A stretch of 64,000 bases of DNA. Source: Haplomitrium mnioides (Eukaryota > Marchantiophyta > Haplomitriopsida > Calobryales). Positions 12,190-24,300 of the stretch are shown one piece after another. The DNA lies in contig JBNGIS010039156.1 of assembly GCA_049999725.1 (NCBI GenBank), positions 1 to 64,000 on the forward strand, given 5' to 3'. The position numbers and the translations under genes were made by a program. Within the stretch, counting starts at the first letter, position 1, and each line of letters starts with the position of its first letter. The notes under the pieces are model-generated. The model had not been told where the DNA came from. It did no database searches and saw only the letters and a list, made by a program, of their open reading frames with translations.

Positions 12190-12475
12190 CGCCTATACTT
12201 CAAAGTCCATGCGCGTATGGACTTCAAAGTCCAAGCGCGCATGGAGTGCAGAGTCCATGCGCGTATGGATTTCAAAGTCCTTACATGCTTGGACTTCAAA
12301 GTCCAAGTGCCAACAATTGTAGGTCCATGCGCGCCTAGACTTCAATGTCTATACATGCGAGGACTTAAATACCCTAATGTGTAGGGACTTCAAAGTCCAT
12401 ATGCACTTGGACTTCAAAGTCTGGCGCATAAGGACTTCAAAGTCTAAGCGCTCAAGGACTTCCAAGTCTGTGTGT
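12190..12475. repeat. Palindromic-core minisatellite in intron 2 (about 24-bp unit)
   Basis: About ten units follow the pattern ACTTCAAAGTCC followed by ATGCGCGTATGG. The core CCATGCGCGTATGG is nearly palindromic. It lies between the donor at 12092 and the acceptor at 12501 of the methyltransferase-like pseudogene. Confidence 0.75.
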
Positions 12476-13456
12476 TAGTTGAAGAGATTTGTAAAACCTA
12501 GATGTTTACTTTGGCCATTGTAGATATTCCTTACGGTTACAACCTTAAAGAACGCAAGCACGACAATTCTGAACCTTTTTCTCGAGAAGACATTTTTTAT
12601 ATGGTTTCCTCTTTTGCAACAAAAACGACTTCAAATTTTTGGTTTTTTGTCATCATGCATTCTTTGCAACAATTTGGCATCATCAAGGATGCTTTTCTAG
12701 AGGTTCTCTGTGCCATTGACCACGACATCTGGTGAGTTCTTTTTTGATTTTTAAGTTTACCTTGTTTAGTTTTCTTACACTTTGTTTCAAGTGTCTCATT
12801 TGTTTGTTTTTCTTACTACAAGGACAAAAGCAATATTCATCATTCCGGTGGTCCAAGAATTGCTCACGCTCACGAGTATTGGACTGTGGGCTACTAGACA
12901 ATGGAGGGAAAGAGGAGCATGAGGCTTTTCAATCTGCAACCTGCTGATGCCATTATTCATCCTTGGAAAATTATGTGGAGTGTGTTTAATTGTCCTACAG
13001 TATCAGCTAAACAATAACATCCAGGAGATGATGTTTTTGTGAATGTTTATCAAATGCCCCAAGCTCTTTAGAATTTTTCTATTGACCATTTATCAATAAA
13101 GCAAGATGGATATTAGATATTTGCTTGGGTCTAGCATAGGCATTGTCTGTGCTTTGAAGCTGATGCAAAATTGCATCGTTGTGCAATATGATGGACATTA
13201 GTCTATCTACATTCCTCAAAGAGTTTTGATGATGGCTTTTTTGACACCCGACGTGACCAAATCTTAGACAATATATGCATACCATAAGGAACCTATTCCT
13301 CTTGGTACTACATGTGCTACTGGTGAATCTGTTGCCACTTCTGGGATTGGAAATTCTCGACATAACTCTCTTACGGCTGCAAATGCTAGAGCTTCACAGC
13401 CAATTGATTTAGATAAGACAATTCCTCTTGAAGAGGATAGAGCTGTAACATCATAG

Positions 13457-14291
13457 TGATGTAATTTTGGTACACAATAAAGTATTTTCTTTACAAAATT
13501 TTATTTGCTGAAGTTTCAATCTTGTTGCACTCCCAATCTAATTTAAATCTTTTCATCACGATTCAATTTGTTGCGCAAAATGGTTTTTGAATAAAACGTG
13601 TTGGTTTTTTTTTTATAAAATTAGCAATGAAGTCTATGCTTCCATGGAAGTTCACTTTCCATTTTCATTTTCTCTTCCTTCTTAGATGGCCTTCTTCATT
13701 CATTGCTTCCAAGTACTCAGCATTTCGTGCTTGCTTTAGTTGTCTATGCGCGCATGGGCTTCAGTTGTTCAAGCTCGAGTTAGCTGCAATTTTGCCTGCA
13801 CACTTGGATCTTTCAATTAATGTGTGCATGTATTTGGGACTCAGTTGTCTATGCACACAGTCTTTTCATAATTTTGCTCTAACAATCCTCTTGCGCCAAG
13901 ACTTTAGGGATCCAGATAAAAATTTTATTGATAAAATTTGAATGTTTTTATCAAATTTTCAAATTAATGATATCACTGTTAGTTTAGAAAATATTTAACA
14001 ACAAATTTCATGTATATTTGTTATATATTTTGTTTGGTGATGCTCATGCTTTTTAAAGATGAAATTATGAAAGCAATTTTGTTGAAGTTCTTATGGGAAG
14101 ATTTGATTTTAGTGCATTGTACACTCAAAGTAAGCCATTTCAACATATAAATTTACTTCTTTTTTTTTGGCAAACGAATATTACTAGCGTCAAATTCATG
14201 ATTTTGGATGCTAAAATTTCAAAATTGTTTTTTGCGAATGCCAAATGAAACAAGAACCTAGTAGCGGTTCCTGGTTCAAAGTGGTGGTTGT
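13457..14291. other. AT-rich DNA with scattered palindromic-core units
   Basis: No gene is supported. Units of the minisatellite core (CTATGCGCGCATGGGCTTC and relatives) occur at about 13.74-13.86 kb. The rest is AT-rich. Confidence 0.45.
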
Positions 14292-14562
14292 TATTAGTCT
14301 ATTTGTATTCTCCATAGAGCTTTGACGATGGTTTCTTTGCCATATGATGTGACGAAATCGAAAATTGTATATGCGTACCATAAGGAGCCTGTTCCTCCTA
14401 ATACTATTGGTGCATCTTGTGATTTTGTTGCAACTTCTGGGACTGGATAATCTCGACATGATTCTCTTGCGGTTGTAGATACCAAAGCTTCTCAGGCTAT
14501 AAATTTAGATGAGACCATTTCTCCTGAAGAGGATAGGACTAAAGTTATAGCTGCAAATTGAT
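14292..14562 (+). pseudogene. Second, partial copy of the methyltransferase-like gene's 3' end
   Basis: This segment aligns by eye with the last ~260 bases of the pseudogene at 13.19-13.46 kb. Both have the AYHKEPIPL/AYHKEPVPP-like stretch, then SGIGNSRH/SGTG-SRH, then an acidic end (LDKTIPLEEDRA versus LDETISPEEDRT). It starts after the words AACCTAGTAGCGGTTCCTGG, a short sequence also present near 15.46 and 26.39 kb. It indicates local duplication of the gene's tail. It cannot encode a working enzyme. Confidence 0.6.
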
Positions 14563-16906
14563 TTACTTTTTGTAAATAATAAAGTATTTTTTTGTTAAAT
14601 ATTTTGTGATTGATCTATATTCTTGTAGCATTCCAAACAATATTTATTAAGTATTTTCTTGACGATCCATTTTCGACCACAAAATGATTTTCTGAATAAA
14701 ACCTATTGGTTTTTGTAAAAATTAGCAATGAAGTTCATGGTGGCATGGAAGTTCCCTTTCGACTGAATTGGATTTTTGTACAAGTTTTCTTCAATCGTGT
14801 GTTTTAAGTTTTTTTCTTAGCTGCTCATTAAATTTATTACAATCTTCAATAACGATATCATTCTATATCTGAGTCGTTGTTGTGATTTTATTTTGAATAT
14901 TCCATTTTTCATGTAATGAATGATTCATTGGTTGCTTGCCTTGGAGTGTCGAGTTGATTTTGAAGAAATTTATCATCTTTTACGATGGTCAAGCTTGAAG
15001 TCTATGCAAGCATAGGTCTTTTTTTTTGTTTTTATTAGTTTTTGACATAAATACAAGTTCAAAGAAACTCATATTAGACTAGAAATTTATATGTCAATGT
15101 ATGTTGCAACATCATATTTTATTTTTTGGATTTGTTTTTTGTAAATTTTTTAGGATTTGTATTTTGAAGATTTTTCTTAAAATTTTAAGAAAACATTAAA
15201 AAATGACTATATAACTTTACCAATTTTTTTTCAATATTCTACCTTACTAGTTGATCTTACCATAGTATAATATTTTTGTTTTTACTTTTTTTGCCAATAT
15301 TTAACTTTCAAGTTTTTCCAAAATACAATAGTTATCTCAATAAACCAATTTTAAGGTTAAAATTTTTTTCTTTAAATAAATTTTTCTGTAACTATCAAAA
15401 TATATCATTTTTTAAACCAAATTTTGAAAAAAAAAAAATCAACGCGAAATACAATAGGAACTTAGTAGCGGTTACTGGTTCAAAATAGCGACTGTTGGTT
15501 AGCCTTATTCTTATGTCTGCTACTTCTTTGGCACCAAGTTCATCTCCAATACAATTTGCAAGTACAGCGGCAGCACTTCTAGTGCTAATTCATCTCCAAC
15601 GCCATCTAAGAAAATTCCTCTTGTAGAAGCTCTTTGAGTTACATTTGTTGCTCATCTCTAGAGAAATTTCTCTTGTGTTCTTTGACCTTCTGGAATTTGA
15701 TGAGTATATTGCATAGAGAGAAGACAGACATTGGTCATCTGCTTGTTGAGTGCAAGAAGGAGTTCTACCAAGAACACTCTCAACTAGATAAAAGCAATGT
15801 AAAAGACTACTTGACCTATTAGCATAGACAACATCACCATAGCACACAAAGGTGAATGCTCTGCCAATATCTAATGCAAGAAGGCAGGAATTTTACTTTG
15901 TTTCAAAAATATTCCTTACAAATTTTGTGTGGAGGGAATGTTGACTAAAGTGAATGTCGGAGAGGATTGAAACAACAAGTACAAATTGGTATCTCCAAGA
16001 TTTGTTGGCTTTAAAAGAAGAAAATTGTAATAGACCAACACACAAGGAAACCATCAACAATTCAACTAATCTAAGATCATATTGTTGGCATTTCAATATG
16101 TCACTGCTGAATTCAAGGAGAGTTTCAATTCGTCAAGTGTTGGCAATTGCATACTAGCAATTGAGGAGATTGCACTGGATATGCATTCTGATGACTGTTA
16201 TGCTTGTTCTAGTAAACCTGATGTGAGTGTCTAAGAAAATCTTGACCAATGCAAAACATCTGGCGCTTGGAAGGACGATGCGTGCGGGGGTGCTCAAAAT
16301 CTATTTATTCTGATTCTAACATCCCTTGAGCCTTGTAATGTCTATGTTGACAACAACGTCAATGAGAGGGAGAGATTTGGATGGCTCCTCTAGATTTCTC
16401 CATAGCTAGCAGTGCATTCACCGTAGTCATGCAAGCTGACCCCGTAGTGAACGGGCTTCAACTCTTGAAAAATAGTGAACTTGTGACTATTGCACCTCAT
16501 AAATATGGTCTTATCAACAATTCACACCATAACCACATTGGTTGTTGGCTATACAAATGAAATGATGAAGAAAATGCAACAAGTTTTTTTGTTATTTAAT
16601 GATGATAGACGTGGTTGTTGGAACAAGAATTCATATTCTTGTTGAAAGATTAATACATGACAAAGTGGTATATTTGATATTAAAGCATTCAAAAGGTGTG
16701 ATACAATAGAAGAAATTGTTGTATAATAGACTTTGCAGAGCTAGATGTAGAGCACATAGAGTTCAAGTTTAAGTATGTTTTTTATTTTTTATACCATATG
16801 TTTCTAATCACAATGCAAATTGAAGAATTGTTTTGTATGGTGTTAAAGATAGTAAGGTGAATGCCATAATGATATTGTAGCCCTAAGGTATTGTCGATTG
16901 CTAATA
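14563..16906. other. AT-rich intergenic DNA, possible exon debris
   Basis: Most of this stretch is AT-rich with no gene. A TAGTAGCGGTTACTGGTTCA word at about 15.46 kb repeats the start of the 14.25-kb copy. Between about 15.6 and 16.6 kb the sequence is less AT-rich and short frames are open (for example AFTVVMQADPVVNGLQLL at about 16.41 kb), as if exons of an unrecognised decayed gene remain. I cannot assign them. Confidence 0.35.
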
Positions 16907-17328
16907 TGAGAACGATTTTGTAATAGTACAAGCGTATGGTTTTGCTATTTATAAGAAAATAGAGAGGATTGAAGGAAGTGGTAGAGAGTCACTTTTAGGG
17001 TTGAGATAAGATTACTTGCCTTTGAAGTCACTTTTAATAGAGAGTCACTTTTAGGGTTGAAATTAGAAGTGACTTGTAAGTGAAGAAAGAGGGATGAAGA
17101 AAGAGGGATGACACCCTCTTATCTTGTATAAATAGAAGGGCTTCTTAGCCTGACTCCTCATTTTGGAGTTCCTCTCGAATCACTTGGGTTCTTTGGTTGC
17201 TTGGCTTTTGCTTGCACTCTTGGTCTTAGCTTGGGCCTTGAGTTGCTATTGGATTTGGTCAAAGAACTCTATTAGAGTTCACTATGAGTTTCTACTCATT
17301 TGGATTTGGTTTTTGAGATTCTTTTACA
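16907..17328 (+). repeat. 5' LTR of the chromovirus remnant
   Basis: It is 422 bp, TG...CA bounded, and about 90% similar by eye to the 408-bp copy at 25261-25668. It carries internal duplicates of TAGAGAGTCACTTTTAGGG and of GAAAGAGGGATGA. A TATA-like TTGTATAAATAGAAGGG lies at about 17.13 kb. Confidence 0.85.
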
Positions 17329-17329
17329 T

Positions 17330-17342
17330 TGGTATCAAAGCC
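17330..17342 (+). other. Primer binding site, tRNA-iMet type
   Basis: TGGTATCAAAGCC begins two bases after the LTR end. The plant initiator-Met site is usually TGGTATCAGAGC, so one base differs. Confidence 0.75.
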
Positions 17343-17588
17343 ATGGTTTTTTTTGTGGTGAGTTACATAGAGAATCAAGAGGCGGTGGTTCAAGCAATGG
17401 AACAATAACTTGAACATCTTTCACATCTTATGTGTTCGACCACCATAAGCTTGGATAGTTCCACACCATTTCTGATGCACTATCACAAAGGTCGTATCAT
17501 CGAGTGAATACAATGGAGGTGAGCAACATTAGTATCTTACATTTAGATTAGGCAACTATTAGGAGTTTTTGTCAAAAACTACAAGAAG

Positions 17589-18686
17589 ATGTTTTCTTTA
17601 GTCTTGTTTGAGCACGATTGGTCATCAAGGATAGTGAGTAATACTCATTCTTTTTCCATTCGAGAAGGTCTTCTCTATCAAGGCCATCAAATATATGTTC
17701 CACAAGATGATACACTTCAAATGGCTCATTTACAAGAAGTGCATGACATTCCTATCTCTGGGCATCTTGGAGTAGATAAAGCTATATAGTTGCTTCAGCA
17801 GACTTGGTGGTGGCCTAACTTGGCTCGAGATCTTCGTGGTTTTGTTCATTCATGTGAAATTTATCAACAAAACAAAGCTTCAAATCAAAAACCAGCGAGA
17901 CTTCATCAACCATTACCAATTCCTACTGCTCGATGGAAACATGTAGGTTTGGATCTTGTCACTTCACTTCCAACTACGCCTCGTGGGTTTACTGTTATTG
18001 TGGTGTTTGTGGACAAGCTCAGCAAGCAGATTCATTTAGCGCCAATTGTTGATACAGTAGATGCTCTACAATTGGCAAAATTTACTTTGATATTGTTTTC
18101 CAACATTATAGAATGCCCAAGGTGTTAGTATCTGATAGGGATCCACATTTCATTGGAAAGTTTTGGCAAGAGTTGTTCAAACTTCTAGGCACCAAAATTT
18201 CTATGTCTACTGCTTATCATCCACAAACAGATGGGCAAATGGAGCGTGCTAATTGCACTCTGGAGAATATGCTTTGTCTATTCATCAATATTTATCACAC
18301 CGATTGGGATAGTTTCTTACCGGTTGTGGAGTTTGCCTACAACAACTCCAAACAAGTAAGTATTGGGTTTTCTCCTTTCTTTCTTAATTCGGATCAACAT
18401 CCTCTTGTTTCCAATGCTTTGCTTTCTCCTTCTTCTTCCAATGTTCTAAGTATTTCTATCTTTTTGTCTCGTTTATCTTTTTCTTTGCAAGATGCTCGCA
18501 ACCATCTTATTGTTGCTCAAAATCGGCAAAAAAAAATATGTTGATAGCTGTCGTTGTGATATCTCTTATGTTTTAGGTGACCAAGTTATCTTATCTACTC
18601 ATGATCTCCCATTGTTTTTAGATACTCAAGTTTGTAAGTTTTCTTCTGCTTGGATTGGTCTCTTCTTTATTTCTCATGTTGTTTCT
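17589..18686 (+). pseudogene. Chromovirus integrase, N-terminal and catalytic parts, broken
   Basis: The HHCC zinc domain is present as HLQEVHDIPISGHLG and then CEIYQQNK, in which the last Cys of the CxxC is Tyr. The catalytic core follows: KHVGLDLVTSLP (first Asp, about 17.95 kb), VSDRDPHFIGKFW (second Asp, about 18.13 kb) and TDGQMERANCTLENML (Glu, about 18.24 kb). There is a stop at about 17.79 kb and frameshifts near 18.11 and 18.53 kb. The reading is cut by the copia insertion at 18687 and resumes at 24889. Confidence 0.82.
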
Positions 18687-18905
18687 TGTTGAAATGTCGA
18701 GCTCTAATAGGCTGCCAGGCTGAGCTGGCAGCCCCCTTAGTTTAGCTAGGGTTTGTAATATATCTGGGGCAGATTGGAGTCGCGAGAGAGCACTCCTCCC
18801 CTTGTTGTAATTTGAGGCCATCGAGCCCTTGTGAAATACAACGTATTATTCTCTCCACCCCTAGATGCAATTTGTGTGCTCCATTGCAGTGCAATATTGT
18901 TGACA
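18687..18905 (+). repeat. 5' LTR of the copia element
   Basis: 219 bp, TGTTGAAATG...GTTGACA. A hairpin-capable stretch GCTGCCAGGCTGAGCTGGCAGC lies ~25 bases in (the two arms are 7-9 bases). The TSD TTTCT lies immediately left. Confidence 0.93.
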
Positions 18906-18920
18906 TGGTATCAAAGCAGG
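18906..18920 (+). other. Copia primer binding site
   Basis: TGGTATCAAAGCAGG abuts the 5' LTR and complements the 3' end of plant initiator tRNA-Met with one mismatch in the first twelve bases. Confidence 0.8.
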
Positions 18921-20436
18921 TTCGAGAATTGGCATCACACTGCGGAGCACAAACAATTTGAGGAGAAGCAAGAAAGGAAAAAGGAGAAAAAATCAAACCT
19001 CCATCGTGCAGTGGCAGATTTTCAAATCGATGGTGTTTGCTGAAGGGACAGTTGCTGCTGAAGAGTCAAAGGATAGCAGAATTGCAGGTGAAGAATTCTG
19101 CTGAAGATTTCGCTGAAGAAGGAAAGGCCCCTAGATTTTTAGGGTTTCAGAAAATCGAAGAAGAAAACAGCTCGAAGTAGAATCAAGCTACAATCGAAGG
19201 AACATTGGAGGCAAAAACTGAAGAAATTTCTGCTGTTCCTTGACTGAAGAAGATTGCAAGTCGAATCAGTCGATTTGGAGCAGAAATAACAAAGTTCTGC
19301 TCATAGATTCAAAGAGGCTACAGTAGAAGCATGCAGCACAAAAAAAATGTCAAAGGAGCCTGTATGTGAAGGAGAAATCAATGCAAGACTGTTGGAGAAG
19401 GATTTCCCAGCAGAAATAGTTTGATTGGAGGTCTAATCAATTGATTTGGAGTAGAAATAGCAAAGATCTCGCCATCTAAGTAAGCTGCTGTTGAAGAAAA
19501 TCGAAGCAGTAGAAAAAAACGTCGAAGCAGGTCAGGATGAGTTTGCATATTGCAGGAGGGTCTGTTGGCAGGTTCCAGGAGAATTTGCAGCAGGTCCTTG
19601 TGAAGAAGACGTCATTTGCAAGTCAAGAAGAAATCAAGGAGCTTGTTACTGAAGAAAAAATTTGTCTGCTGGTGAAGAGTATCGAAGAGGAATTTGGAGG
19701 CATTATTGAAGCAAGAACAAAGGCGTTTTTTTGCTGTGTGGTTGAAAATCAAGAAAGAAAAGGAGCAATCAAAGTGGTCTGCTCATCGCATTGCTGTTGT
19801 AGAAACAGCAGCCCAAATTGTTTTTCTGTTTGTGGTTGAGCAATAGAATCGAAGGAGGCTTTCTGGTTGTTTTTGAAGAAGAATCGAAGAAGAAAAAGGA
19901 TCTTCAAGAAGTGTCTATTGAGGTGTTTTGCTAAAGGAGAATTGCAAGGATTGAAGAAACCAGTTGGTAGCAATCAAAGAGGGTTCTTTTGTTTTGGTTA
20001 TTGAAGCAGAATAGAATCAAAGAGCAAGCAGCAATCAAGAGTCTTCATTTTTTGTTGAAGCAGAATCACATCGAAGAGGAGGCAGCAATCGAAGAGCTGG
20101 GAAAAAAAAGTGCACAAGACAAAGTTAGTATATCCGATTGAAGTGTGTGTGTGTGTGGACTGATCTGAATCCATTTGAAGAAGAGAGCGGATCTGTGTTG
20201 AAGAAGGATCTATAAGAAGAGTTGGCCTTTGTTGGAAATCATTGATTGGAGAGGCATCAGTAGGGATCATCAGGCCACAATTCTTCCCAAAGGCAACAAT
20301 TAAGGTCTGTATGTTTTGTTATATGCAGTTATAAGACAGAAATCTCCTACATAAGCTCAACATCAAATAGCTGAAATCTCTTAAACCTGAATCTGTACAA
20401 AGCTGATATTATAGTTCACTTAAGCCAGCACGGAAG
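18921..20436 (+). other. Long copia 5' leader
   Basis: About 1.5 kb of purine-rich sequence with many GAAGAA, AATCGAAG and GCAGAA words separates the primer site from gag. No gene is supported. A short GT repeat is at about 20.14 kb. Confidence 0.6.
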
Positions 20437-21359
20437 ATGGCAGATGGAATCTCCTAGATAGTTAGTGAGAAATTGATTGAAAACAATTATAATGTTTGGT
20501 CAATCAGAATGACCAATTTTATAAAAGGGAGAGGGTACTCGGATTTCATCATATGAGATGAAGTTGAACCAGTGTTAGGCCCATCCCCATCCAGTAAGGA
20601 GATGCATGCCTTCAAAACGCATGTAGAGAAGGTCCATAAACTGTTGTACTGGCTAACCATCAGTGTCGATGACAAGATGATGGGTTATGTGTCAACAGCT
20701 AAGATACCCAAGGAGGCTTGGGACATCCTGAAGGAGAGATATGCCATCACGTCAGATGCAAGGAAGCTAGCATTACAGATGGAATTTTTTAATCTGCAAA
20801 AGGAGAAAATGAATGTAAATGTTTTTGCCTTGAAGATCAAATCACTAGTTGAGCAGCTAGCAAATGTTGGAGAAGAAGTGAAGGAGAGTGCCATGGTGGC
20901 AATTTGCTTGAATGGTTTAGGCAAAGAGTATAAATAGTTCAAAACATCAATGAGAACGAGAGAAGGAACCACATCCTTTTCACAGTTGATTGCCATGCTA
21001 GTGGCAGAAGAACTTGACATTGGAGGAGGTGCCTCAAGTAGTCAAGAACAAGCATTCTACTCTAATAGAGGTAGAGGAAGAGGAGGCAGAAGCTATGGTA
21101 GGAGTAATGCTGGTAGAGGTCGTTCAAACAACAATGTGCAAAATCAGCATCGCCAATCAAACCAGTTTGGTGGTAGATGCCAATTCAAAGGCAGGGGGAG
21201 TAATAGAGGACGTGGAAGCCAACCACAACATTCAAGACAAGACTCCTATTGTTGTGATAAGCCAGGTCACATTGCAAAGGATTGCTACAAAAAACAGAAT
21301 GACATGAGAAACAACATAATGCAGGGGAAACTATGCAAGTTCCAGCAAGTCAACCAATG
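20437..21359 (+). pseudogene. Copia gag, broken
   Basis: The frame begins with ATG at 20437 and reads a UBN2-type gag (LLYWLTISVDDKMMGYV, then WDILKERYA, then LNGLGKEYK). An Arg/Gly-rich tail follows (about 21.06-21.22 kb). The knuckle reads YCCDKPGHIAKDC with Ser where the first Cys should be, so the CCHC zinc site is damaged. Stops occur at about 20455, 20546 and 20935. Gag would assemble the virus-like particle. Pol follows in another frame a few bases downstream. Confidence 0.8.
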
Positions 21360-21364
21360 AGATA

Positions 21365-24300
21365 TTGTTTGTCATGCAGCATGGATACTCATCTGTAGCG
21401 TATGGGAAGCAAAACAATGATGGAGATAAGTGGTTTGTTGATTCTGCATGTTCTAATCACATGACAGGCCACGGAGAGTGGTTTAAGGAAACCAAAAATT
21501 TGAGTACACATGGTTATGTGGAGACAGGTGATTCTACTATGCATTCTATCCATCAGAATAGCAGCATACCAATAGTACTGGAGAATGGCAAAACAAAGTG
21601 TCTATCTGATGTGATGCATGTGCCAATGATTCAGAAAAATCTGATCTCAGTTGGACAATGTGTAGAGAAAAATATCCAGGTCAGGTTTAACCCCACTGGT
21701 GTGTTTATTGAGGATTGGGGAAACAATTGTAGCCTCATCACAAAAGGAAGTAGGAGTGGCAGGATGTTCACATTGGATGTGAGCATGCCTGAAATTTTAG
21801 AAGCCATGTTTGTACACGGTATGGGAGTTGTAGCAGACATAGAGATATGGCACAAAAGGATTGGCCATGCTAATGTTCAAAAGCTGAGGAATATGCAGGG
21901 CTCAAGGGTAGTCAGTGGGTTGCCCAAGTTCAAAGTAGAAGGAATGCAGAAAATCTGTGAAGCATACCCGTTTGGTAAACAGGCAACGCAAGCATTCCCG
22001 CATGATGCATATGTGGCAAGGAAGCCACTTGAGGTGGTACATTCAGATGTGTGGGGTCCAACAAAAACAAGATCTATTCGAGGGTGTACATACTATGTGA
22101 CCTTCATTAATGATTACTCTAGAAAAATCTGGATCTATTTCATGAAGCAGAAGAGTGAAGTGTTTGATCACTTCAAACATTTTAGAGCTATGGTGGAAAA
22201 AGAGAAGGGGCAGCAAATCAAGTGCATGAGATCAGATGGTGGAGGAGAATATTTCTCCACAGAATTCTACACCTACCTACAAAGAGAAGGGATTAAAAGG
22301 TAGCAAACATGCAGGTATACACCTCAACAAAATGGAGTTGATGAGAGGAAGAACCGACACATAGCAGAGGTGGCAAGAGCATTGATGAATGAGAAGAATA
22401 TGCCACACTTTATTGGGCAAAAGCAGTGTCTACTACTGTTTATATTATGAATAGAACACCTATAGCTGTAGTTCATGGCATGACGCCAAAAGAGAAGTTT
22501 ACAGGGAGACACCCAGACATTTCACACTTGAAAGTGTTTGGTTGTATTGCTTATGTCCATGTACCAGCTGAGACACGCAATAAGTTAGATCCAAAAGCTG
22601 AAAAGTGTGTCTTTATTGGATATTCAAATGAGCAAAAAGGGTACAAGTGCTATTGTCCTACTACATGCATGCTGAGGGTGAGTAGAGATGTAGTATTTGA
22701 TGAGTTAAGTACTTGGTACAGGCAGAAATTGGTTGATGACACGAGTGAGACAAATGGAAAGTAGGTGGTGTCAGAACCAACTCAGCAATTGCAAGTATTG
22801 AGTGGACCATATGGTGAAGGCAGCAGCAGTGGCAGCACTAGTACATGGCAAGGAAGGCTGTGCAGGAATTTGGAGCAGTATACTCCAAATAACTCTCAAT
22901 CTGAAATGACTCTAGGAGAAGGAGTAAGTGGTGATTCTGAAAATCTGGATGAAGAACTGAGATTACTCTCAACCTCAACATCAAGCCAAAAACAAAAGGA
23001 GCAGCAGGTACAAAGCATACCTTTGCGCAGAAGTGACAAGAAGAAGTACCATGTAGACATGTTGATACACAAAGGAACGTTTGCAGCACATCATGCATAT
23101 ATAGTGCAAGTAATCATTGAGAAAGAACCTGTCATATTTGAGGATGCTATAGGAGATGAGAGATGGGAAGCTGCAATGGTAGAAGAGATGGAAGCTCTTC
23201 AGAAAAACCAGACTTGGGAGCTGGTCGATTTACCCGAAGGGAAGAAAGCAATCGGATGCAAATGGGTCTACAAATTGAAGAGGAGTGAAGATGGCAACAT
23301 ACGCAAATTTAAGGCCAGGTTAGTTGCCAAGGGGTATGCCTAGACTCATGGGATAGACTATGAGGAGACCTTCAGCCCTGTAGCAAGAATGACAACCATT
23401 CGGGCAGTTATAGCACTAGCTGCATCGAAAAAGTGACTTTGCAACAAATGGATGTAAAAAATACATTTATGCATGGGGAGTTTGAAGAGGAGGTGTACAT
23501 GGTACAGCCACATGGTTTTGTTGATCTGGAGCATTCAGATCAGGTATGCAAACTGAAGAAGGCACTATATGGGTTGAAGCAAGCACCTCGAGCATGGTCT
23601 AGCAAGATAGGTGAATATCTTGTTTCGGTGGGCTTCAAGGTGTTAGAGGCTGATTGTTCTCTATATGCAAGGAAAACAAAGAAAGGTATGATGCTCATTC
23701 TGATCTATGTAGATGATTTGATTATGACAGGAGGGAGTGAACAAGATATTGCTGAAGTAAAGAAATTGCTGCAACAAAAGTTTGACATGAAGGATCTTGG
23801 TGAGTTACGACATTGCCTTGGAATTGAGGTGATTAAAACAGAGTAGGGAATATGGATGATCCAGAGGCAGTATGCCTTGGATATGCTGGCCAAATATGGC
23901 ATGACAGATTGCAAACCGATTGCAACTCCCTTAGATTTGAATACAAAAATGATCGGTCATGAAAGGGTTGGTAAGTTAGTTTATGCAAAAGGGTTCAGAC
24001 AGATGGTAGGCAGCCTGATTTACATTACCACCACCAGACCAGGTCTAAGTTATGTTGTAGGTCTGGTAAGTCAGTTTATGCAGGAATCAAGGAAGCAGCA
24101 TTTGGCTGTAGTGGGCAGAAATTTTCGGTACGTAAAAGCTACACTTCAGTATGGGCTGTTTTATGACAGCAACAACAAATTTTAGCTTTTTGGTTTCACA
24201 GATGCAGATTGGGCAGGAAGTGCTAGTGATAGGAGGTCCACTAGTGGCTTTGTTTTTTCATTTGGAAGTGCTGGAATCGCTTGGAGCAGCAAAAAGCAAC

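Larger units (their letters stand above)
10167..13456 (+). pseudogene. Multi-exon N4/N6-type (beta-class-like) DNA methyltransferase-like gene, decayed
   Basis: Exons can be followed through plausible splice sites: 10167-10262 (donor GTAAGA), 10618-12091 (acceptor TTTCTAG, donor GTAAGT), 12502-12731 (acceptor CCTAG, donor GTGAGT) and about 12823-13456. The third exon carries VDIPYGYNL, which resembles the DPPY catalytic box (motif IV). The last exon carries AHAHEYWTVGY, then VNVYQMPQAL, then a decayed AdoMet-binding motif I region (GSSIGIVCALKL, then NCIVVQYDGH). Motif IV before motif I is the beta-class order of N4/N6 amino-methyltransferases. The second exon has many stops and is only partly readable; it holds a KRDFIKMAINIKLLKPKQG segment. 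Stops and at least one frameshift (about 13.11 kb) make it a pseudogene. Introns 1 and 2 hold palindromic-core minisatellites. Function in life is unknown; the family name is inference from motifs alone. Confidence 0.6.

Noticed and set aside
12190-12475. CRISPR-like appearance of repeated palindromic units
   Set aside because: Repeats are degenerate, spacers are not unique, no Cas genes exist, and the context is a plant nuclear intron.
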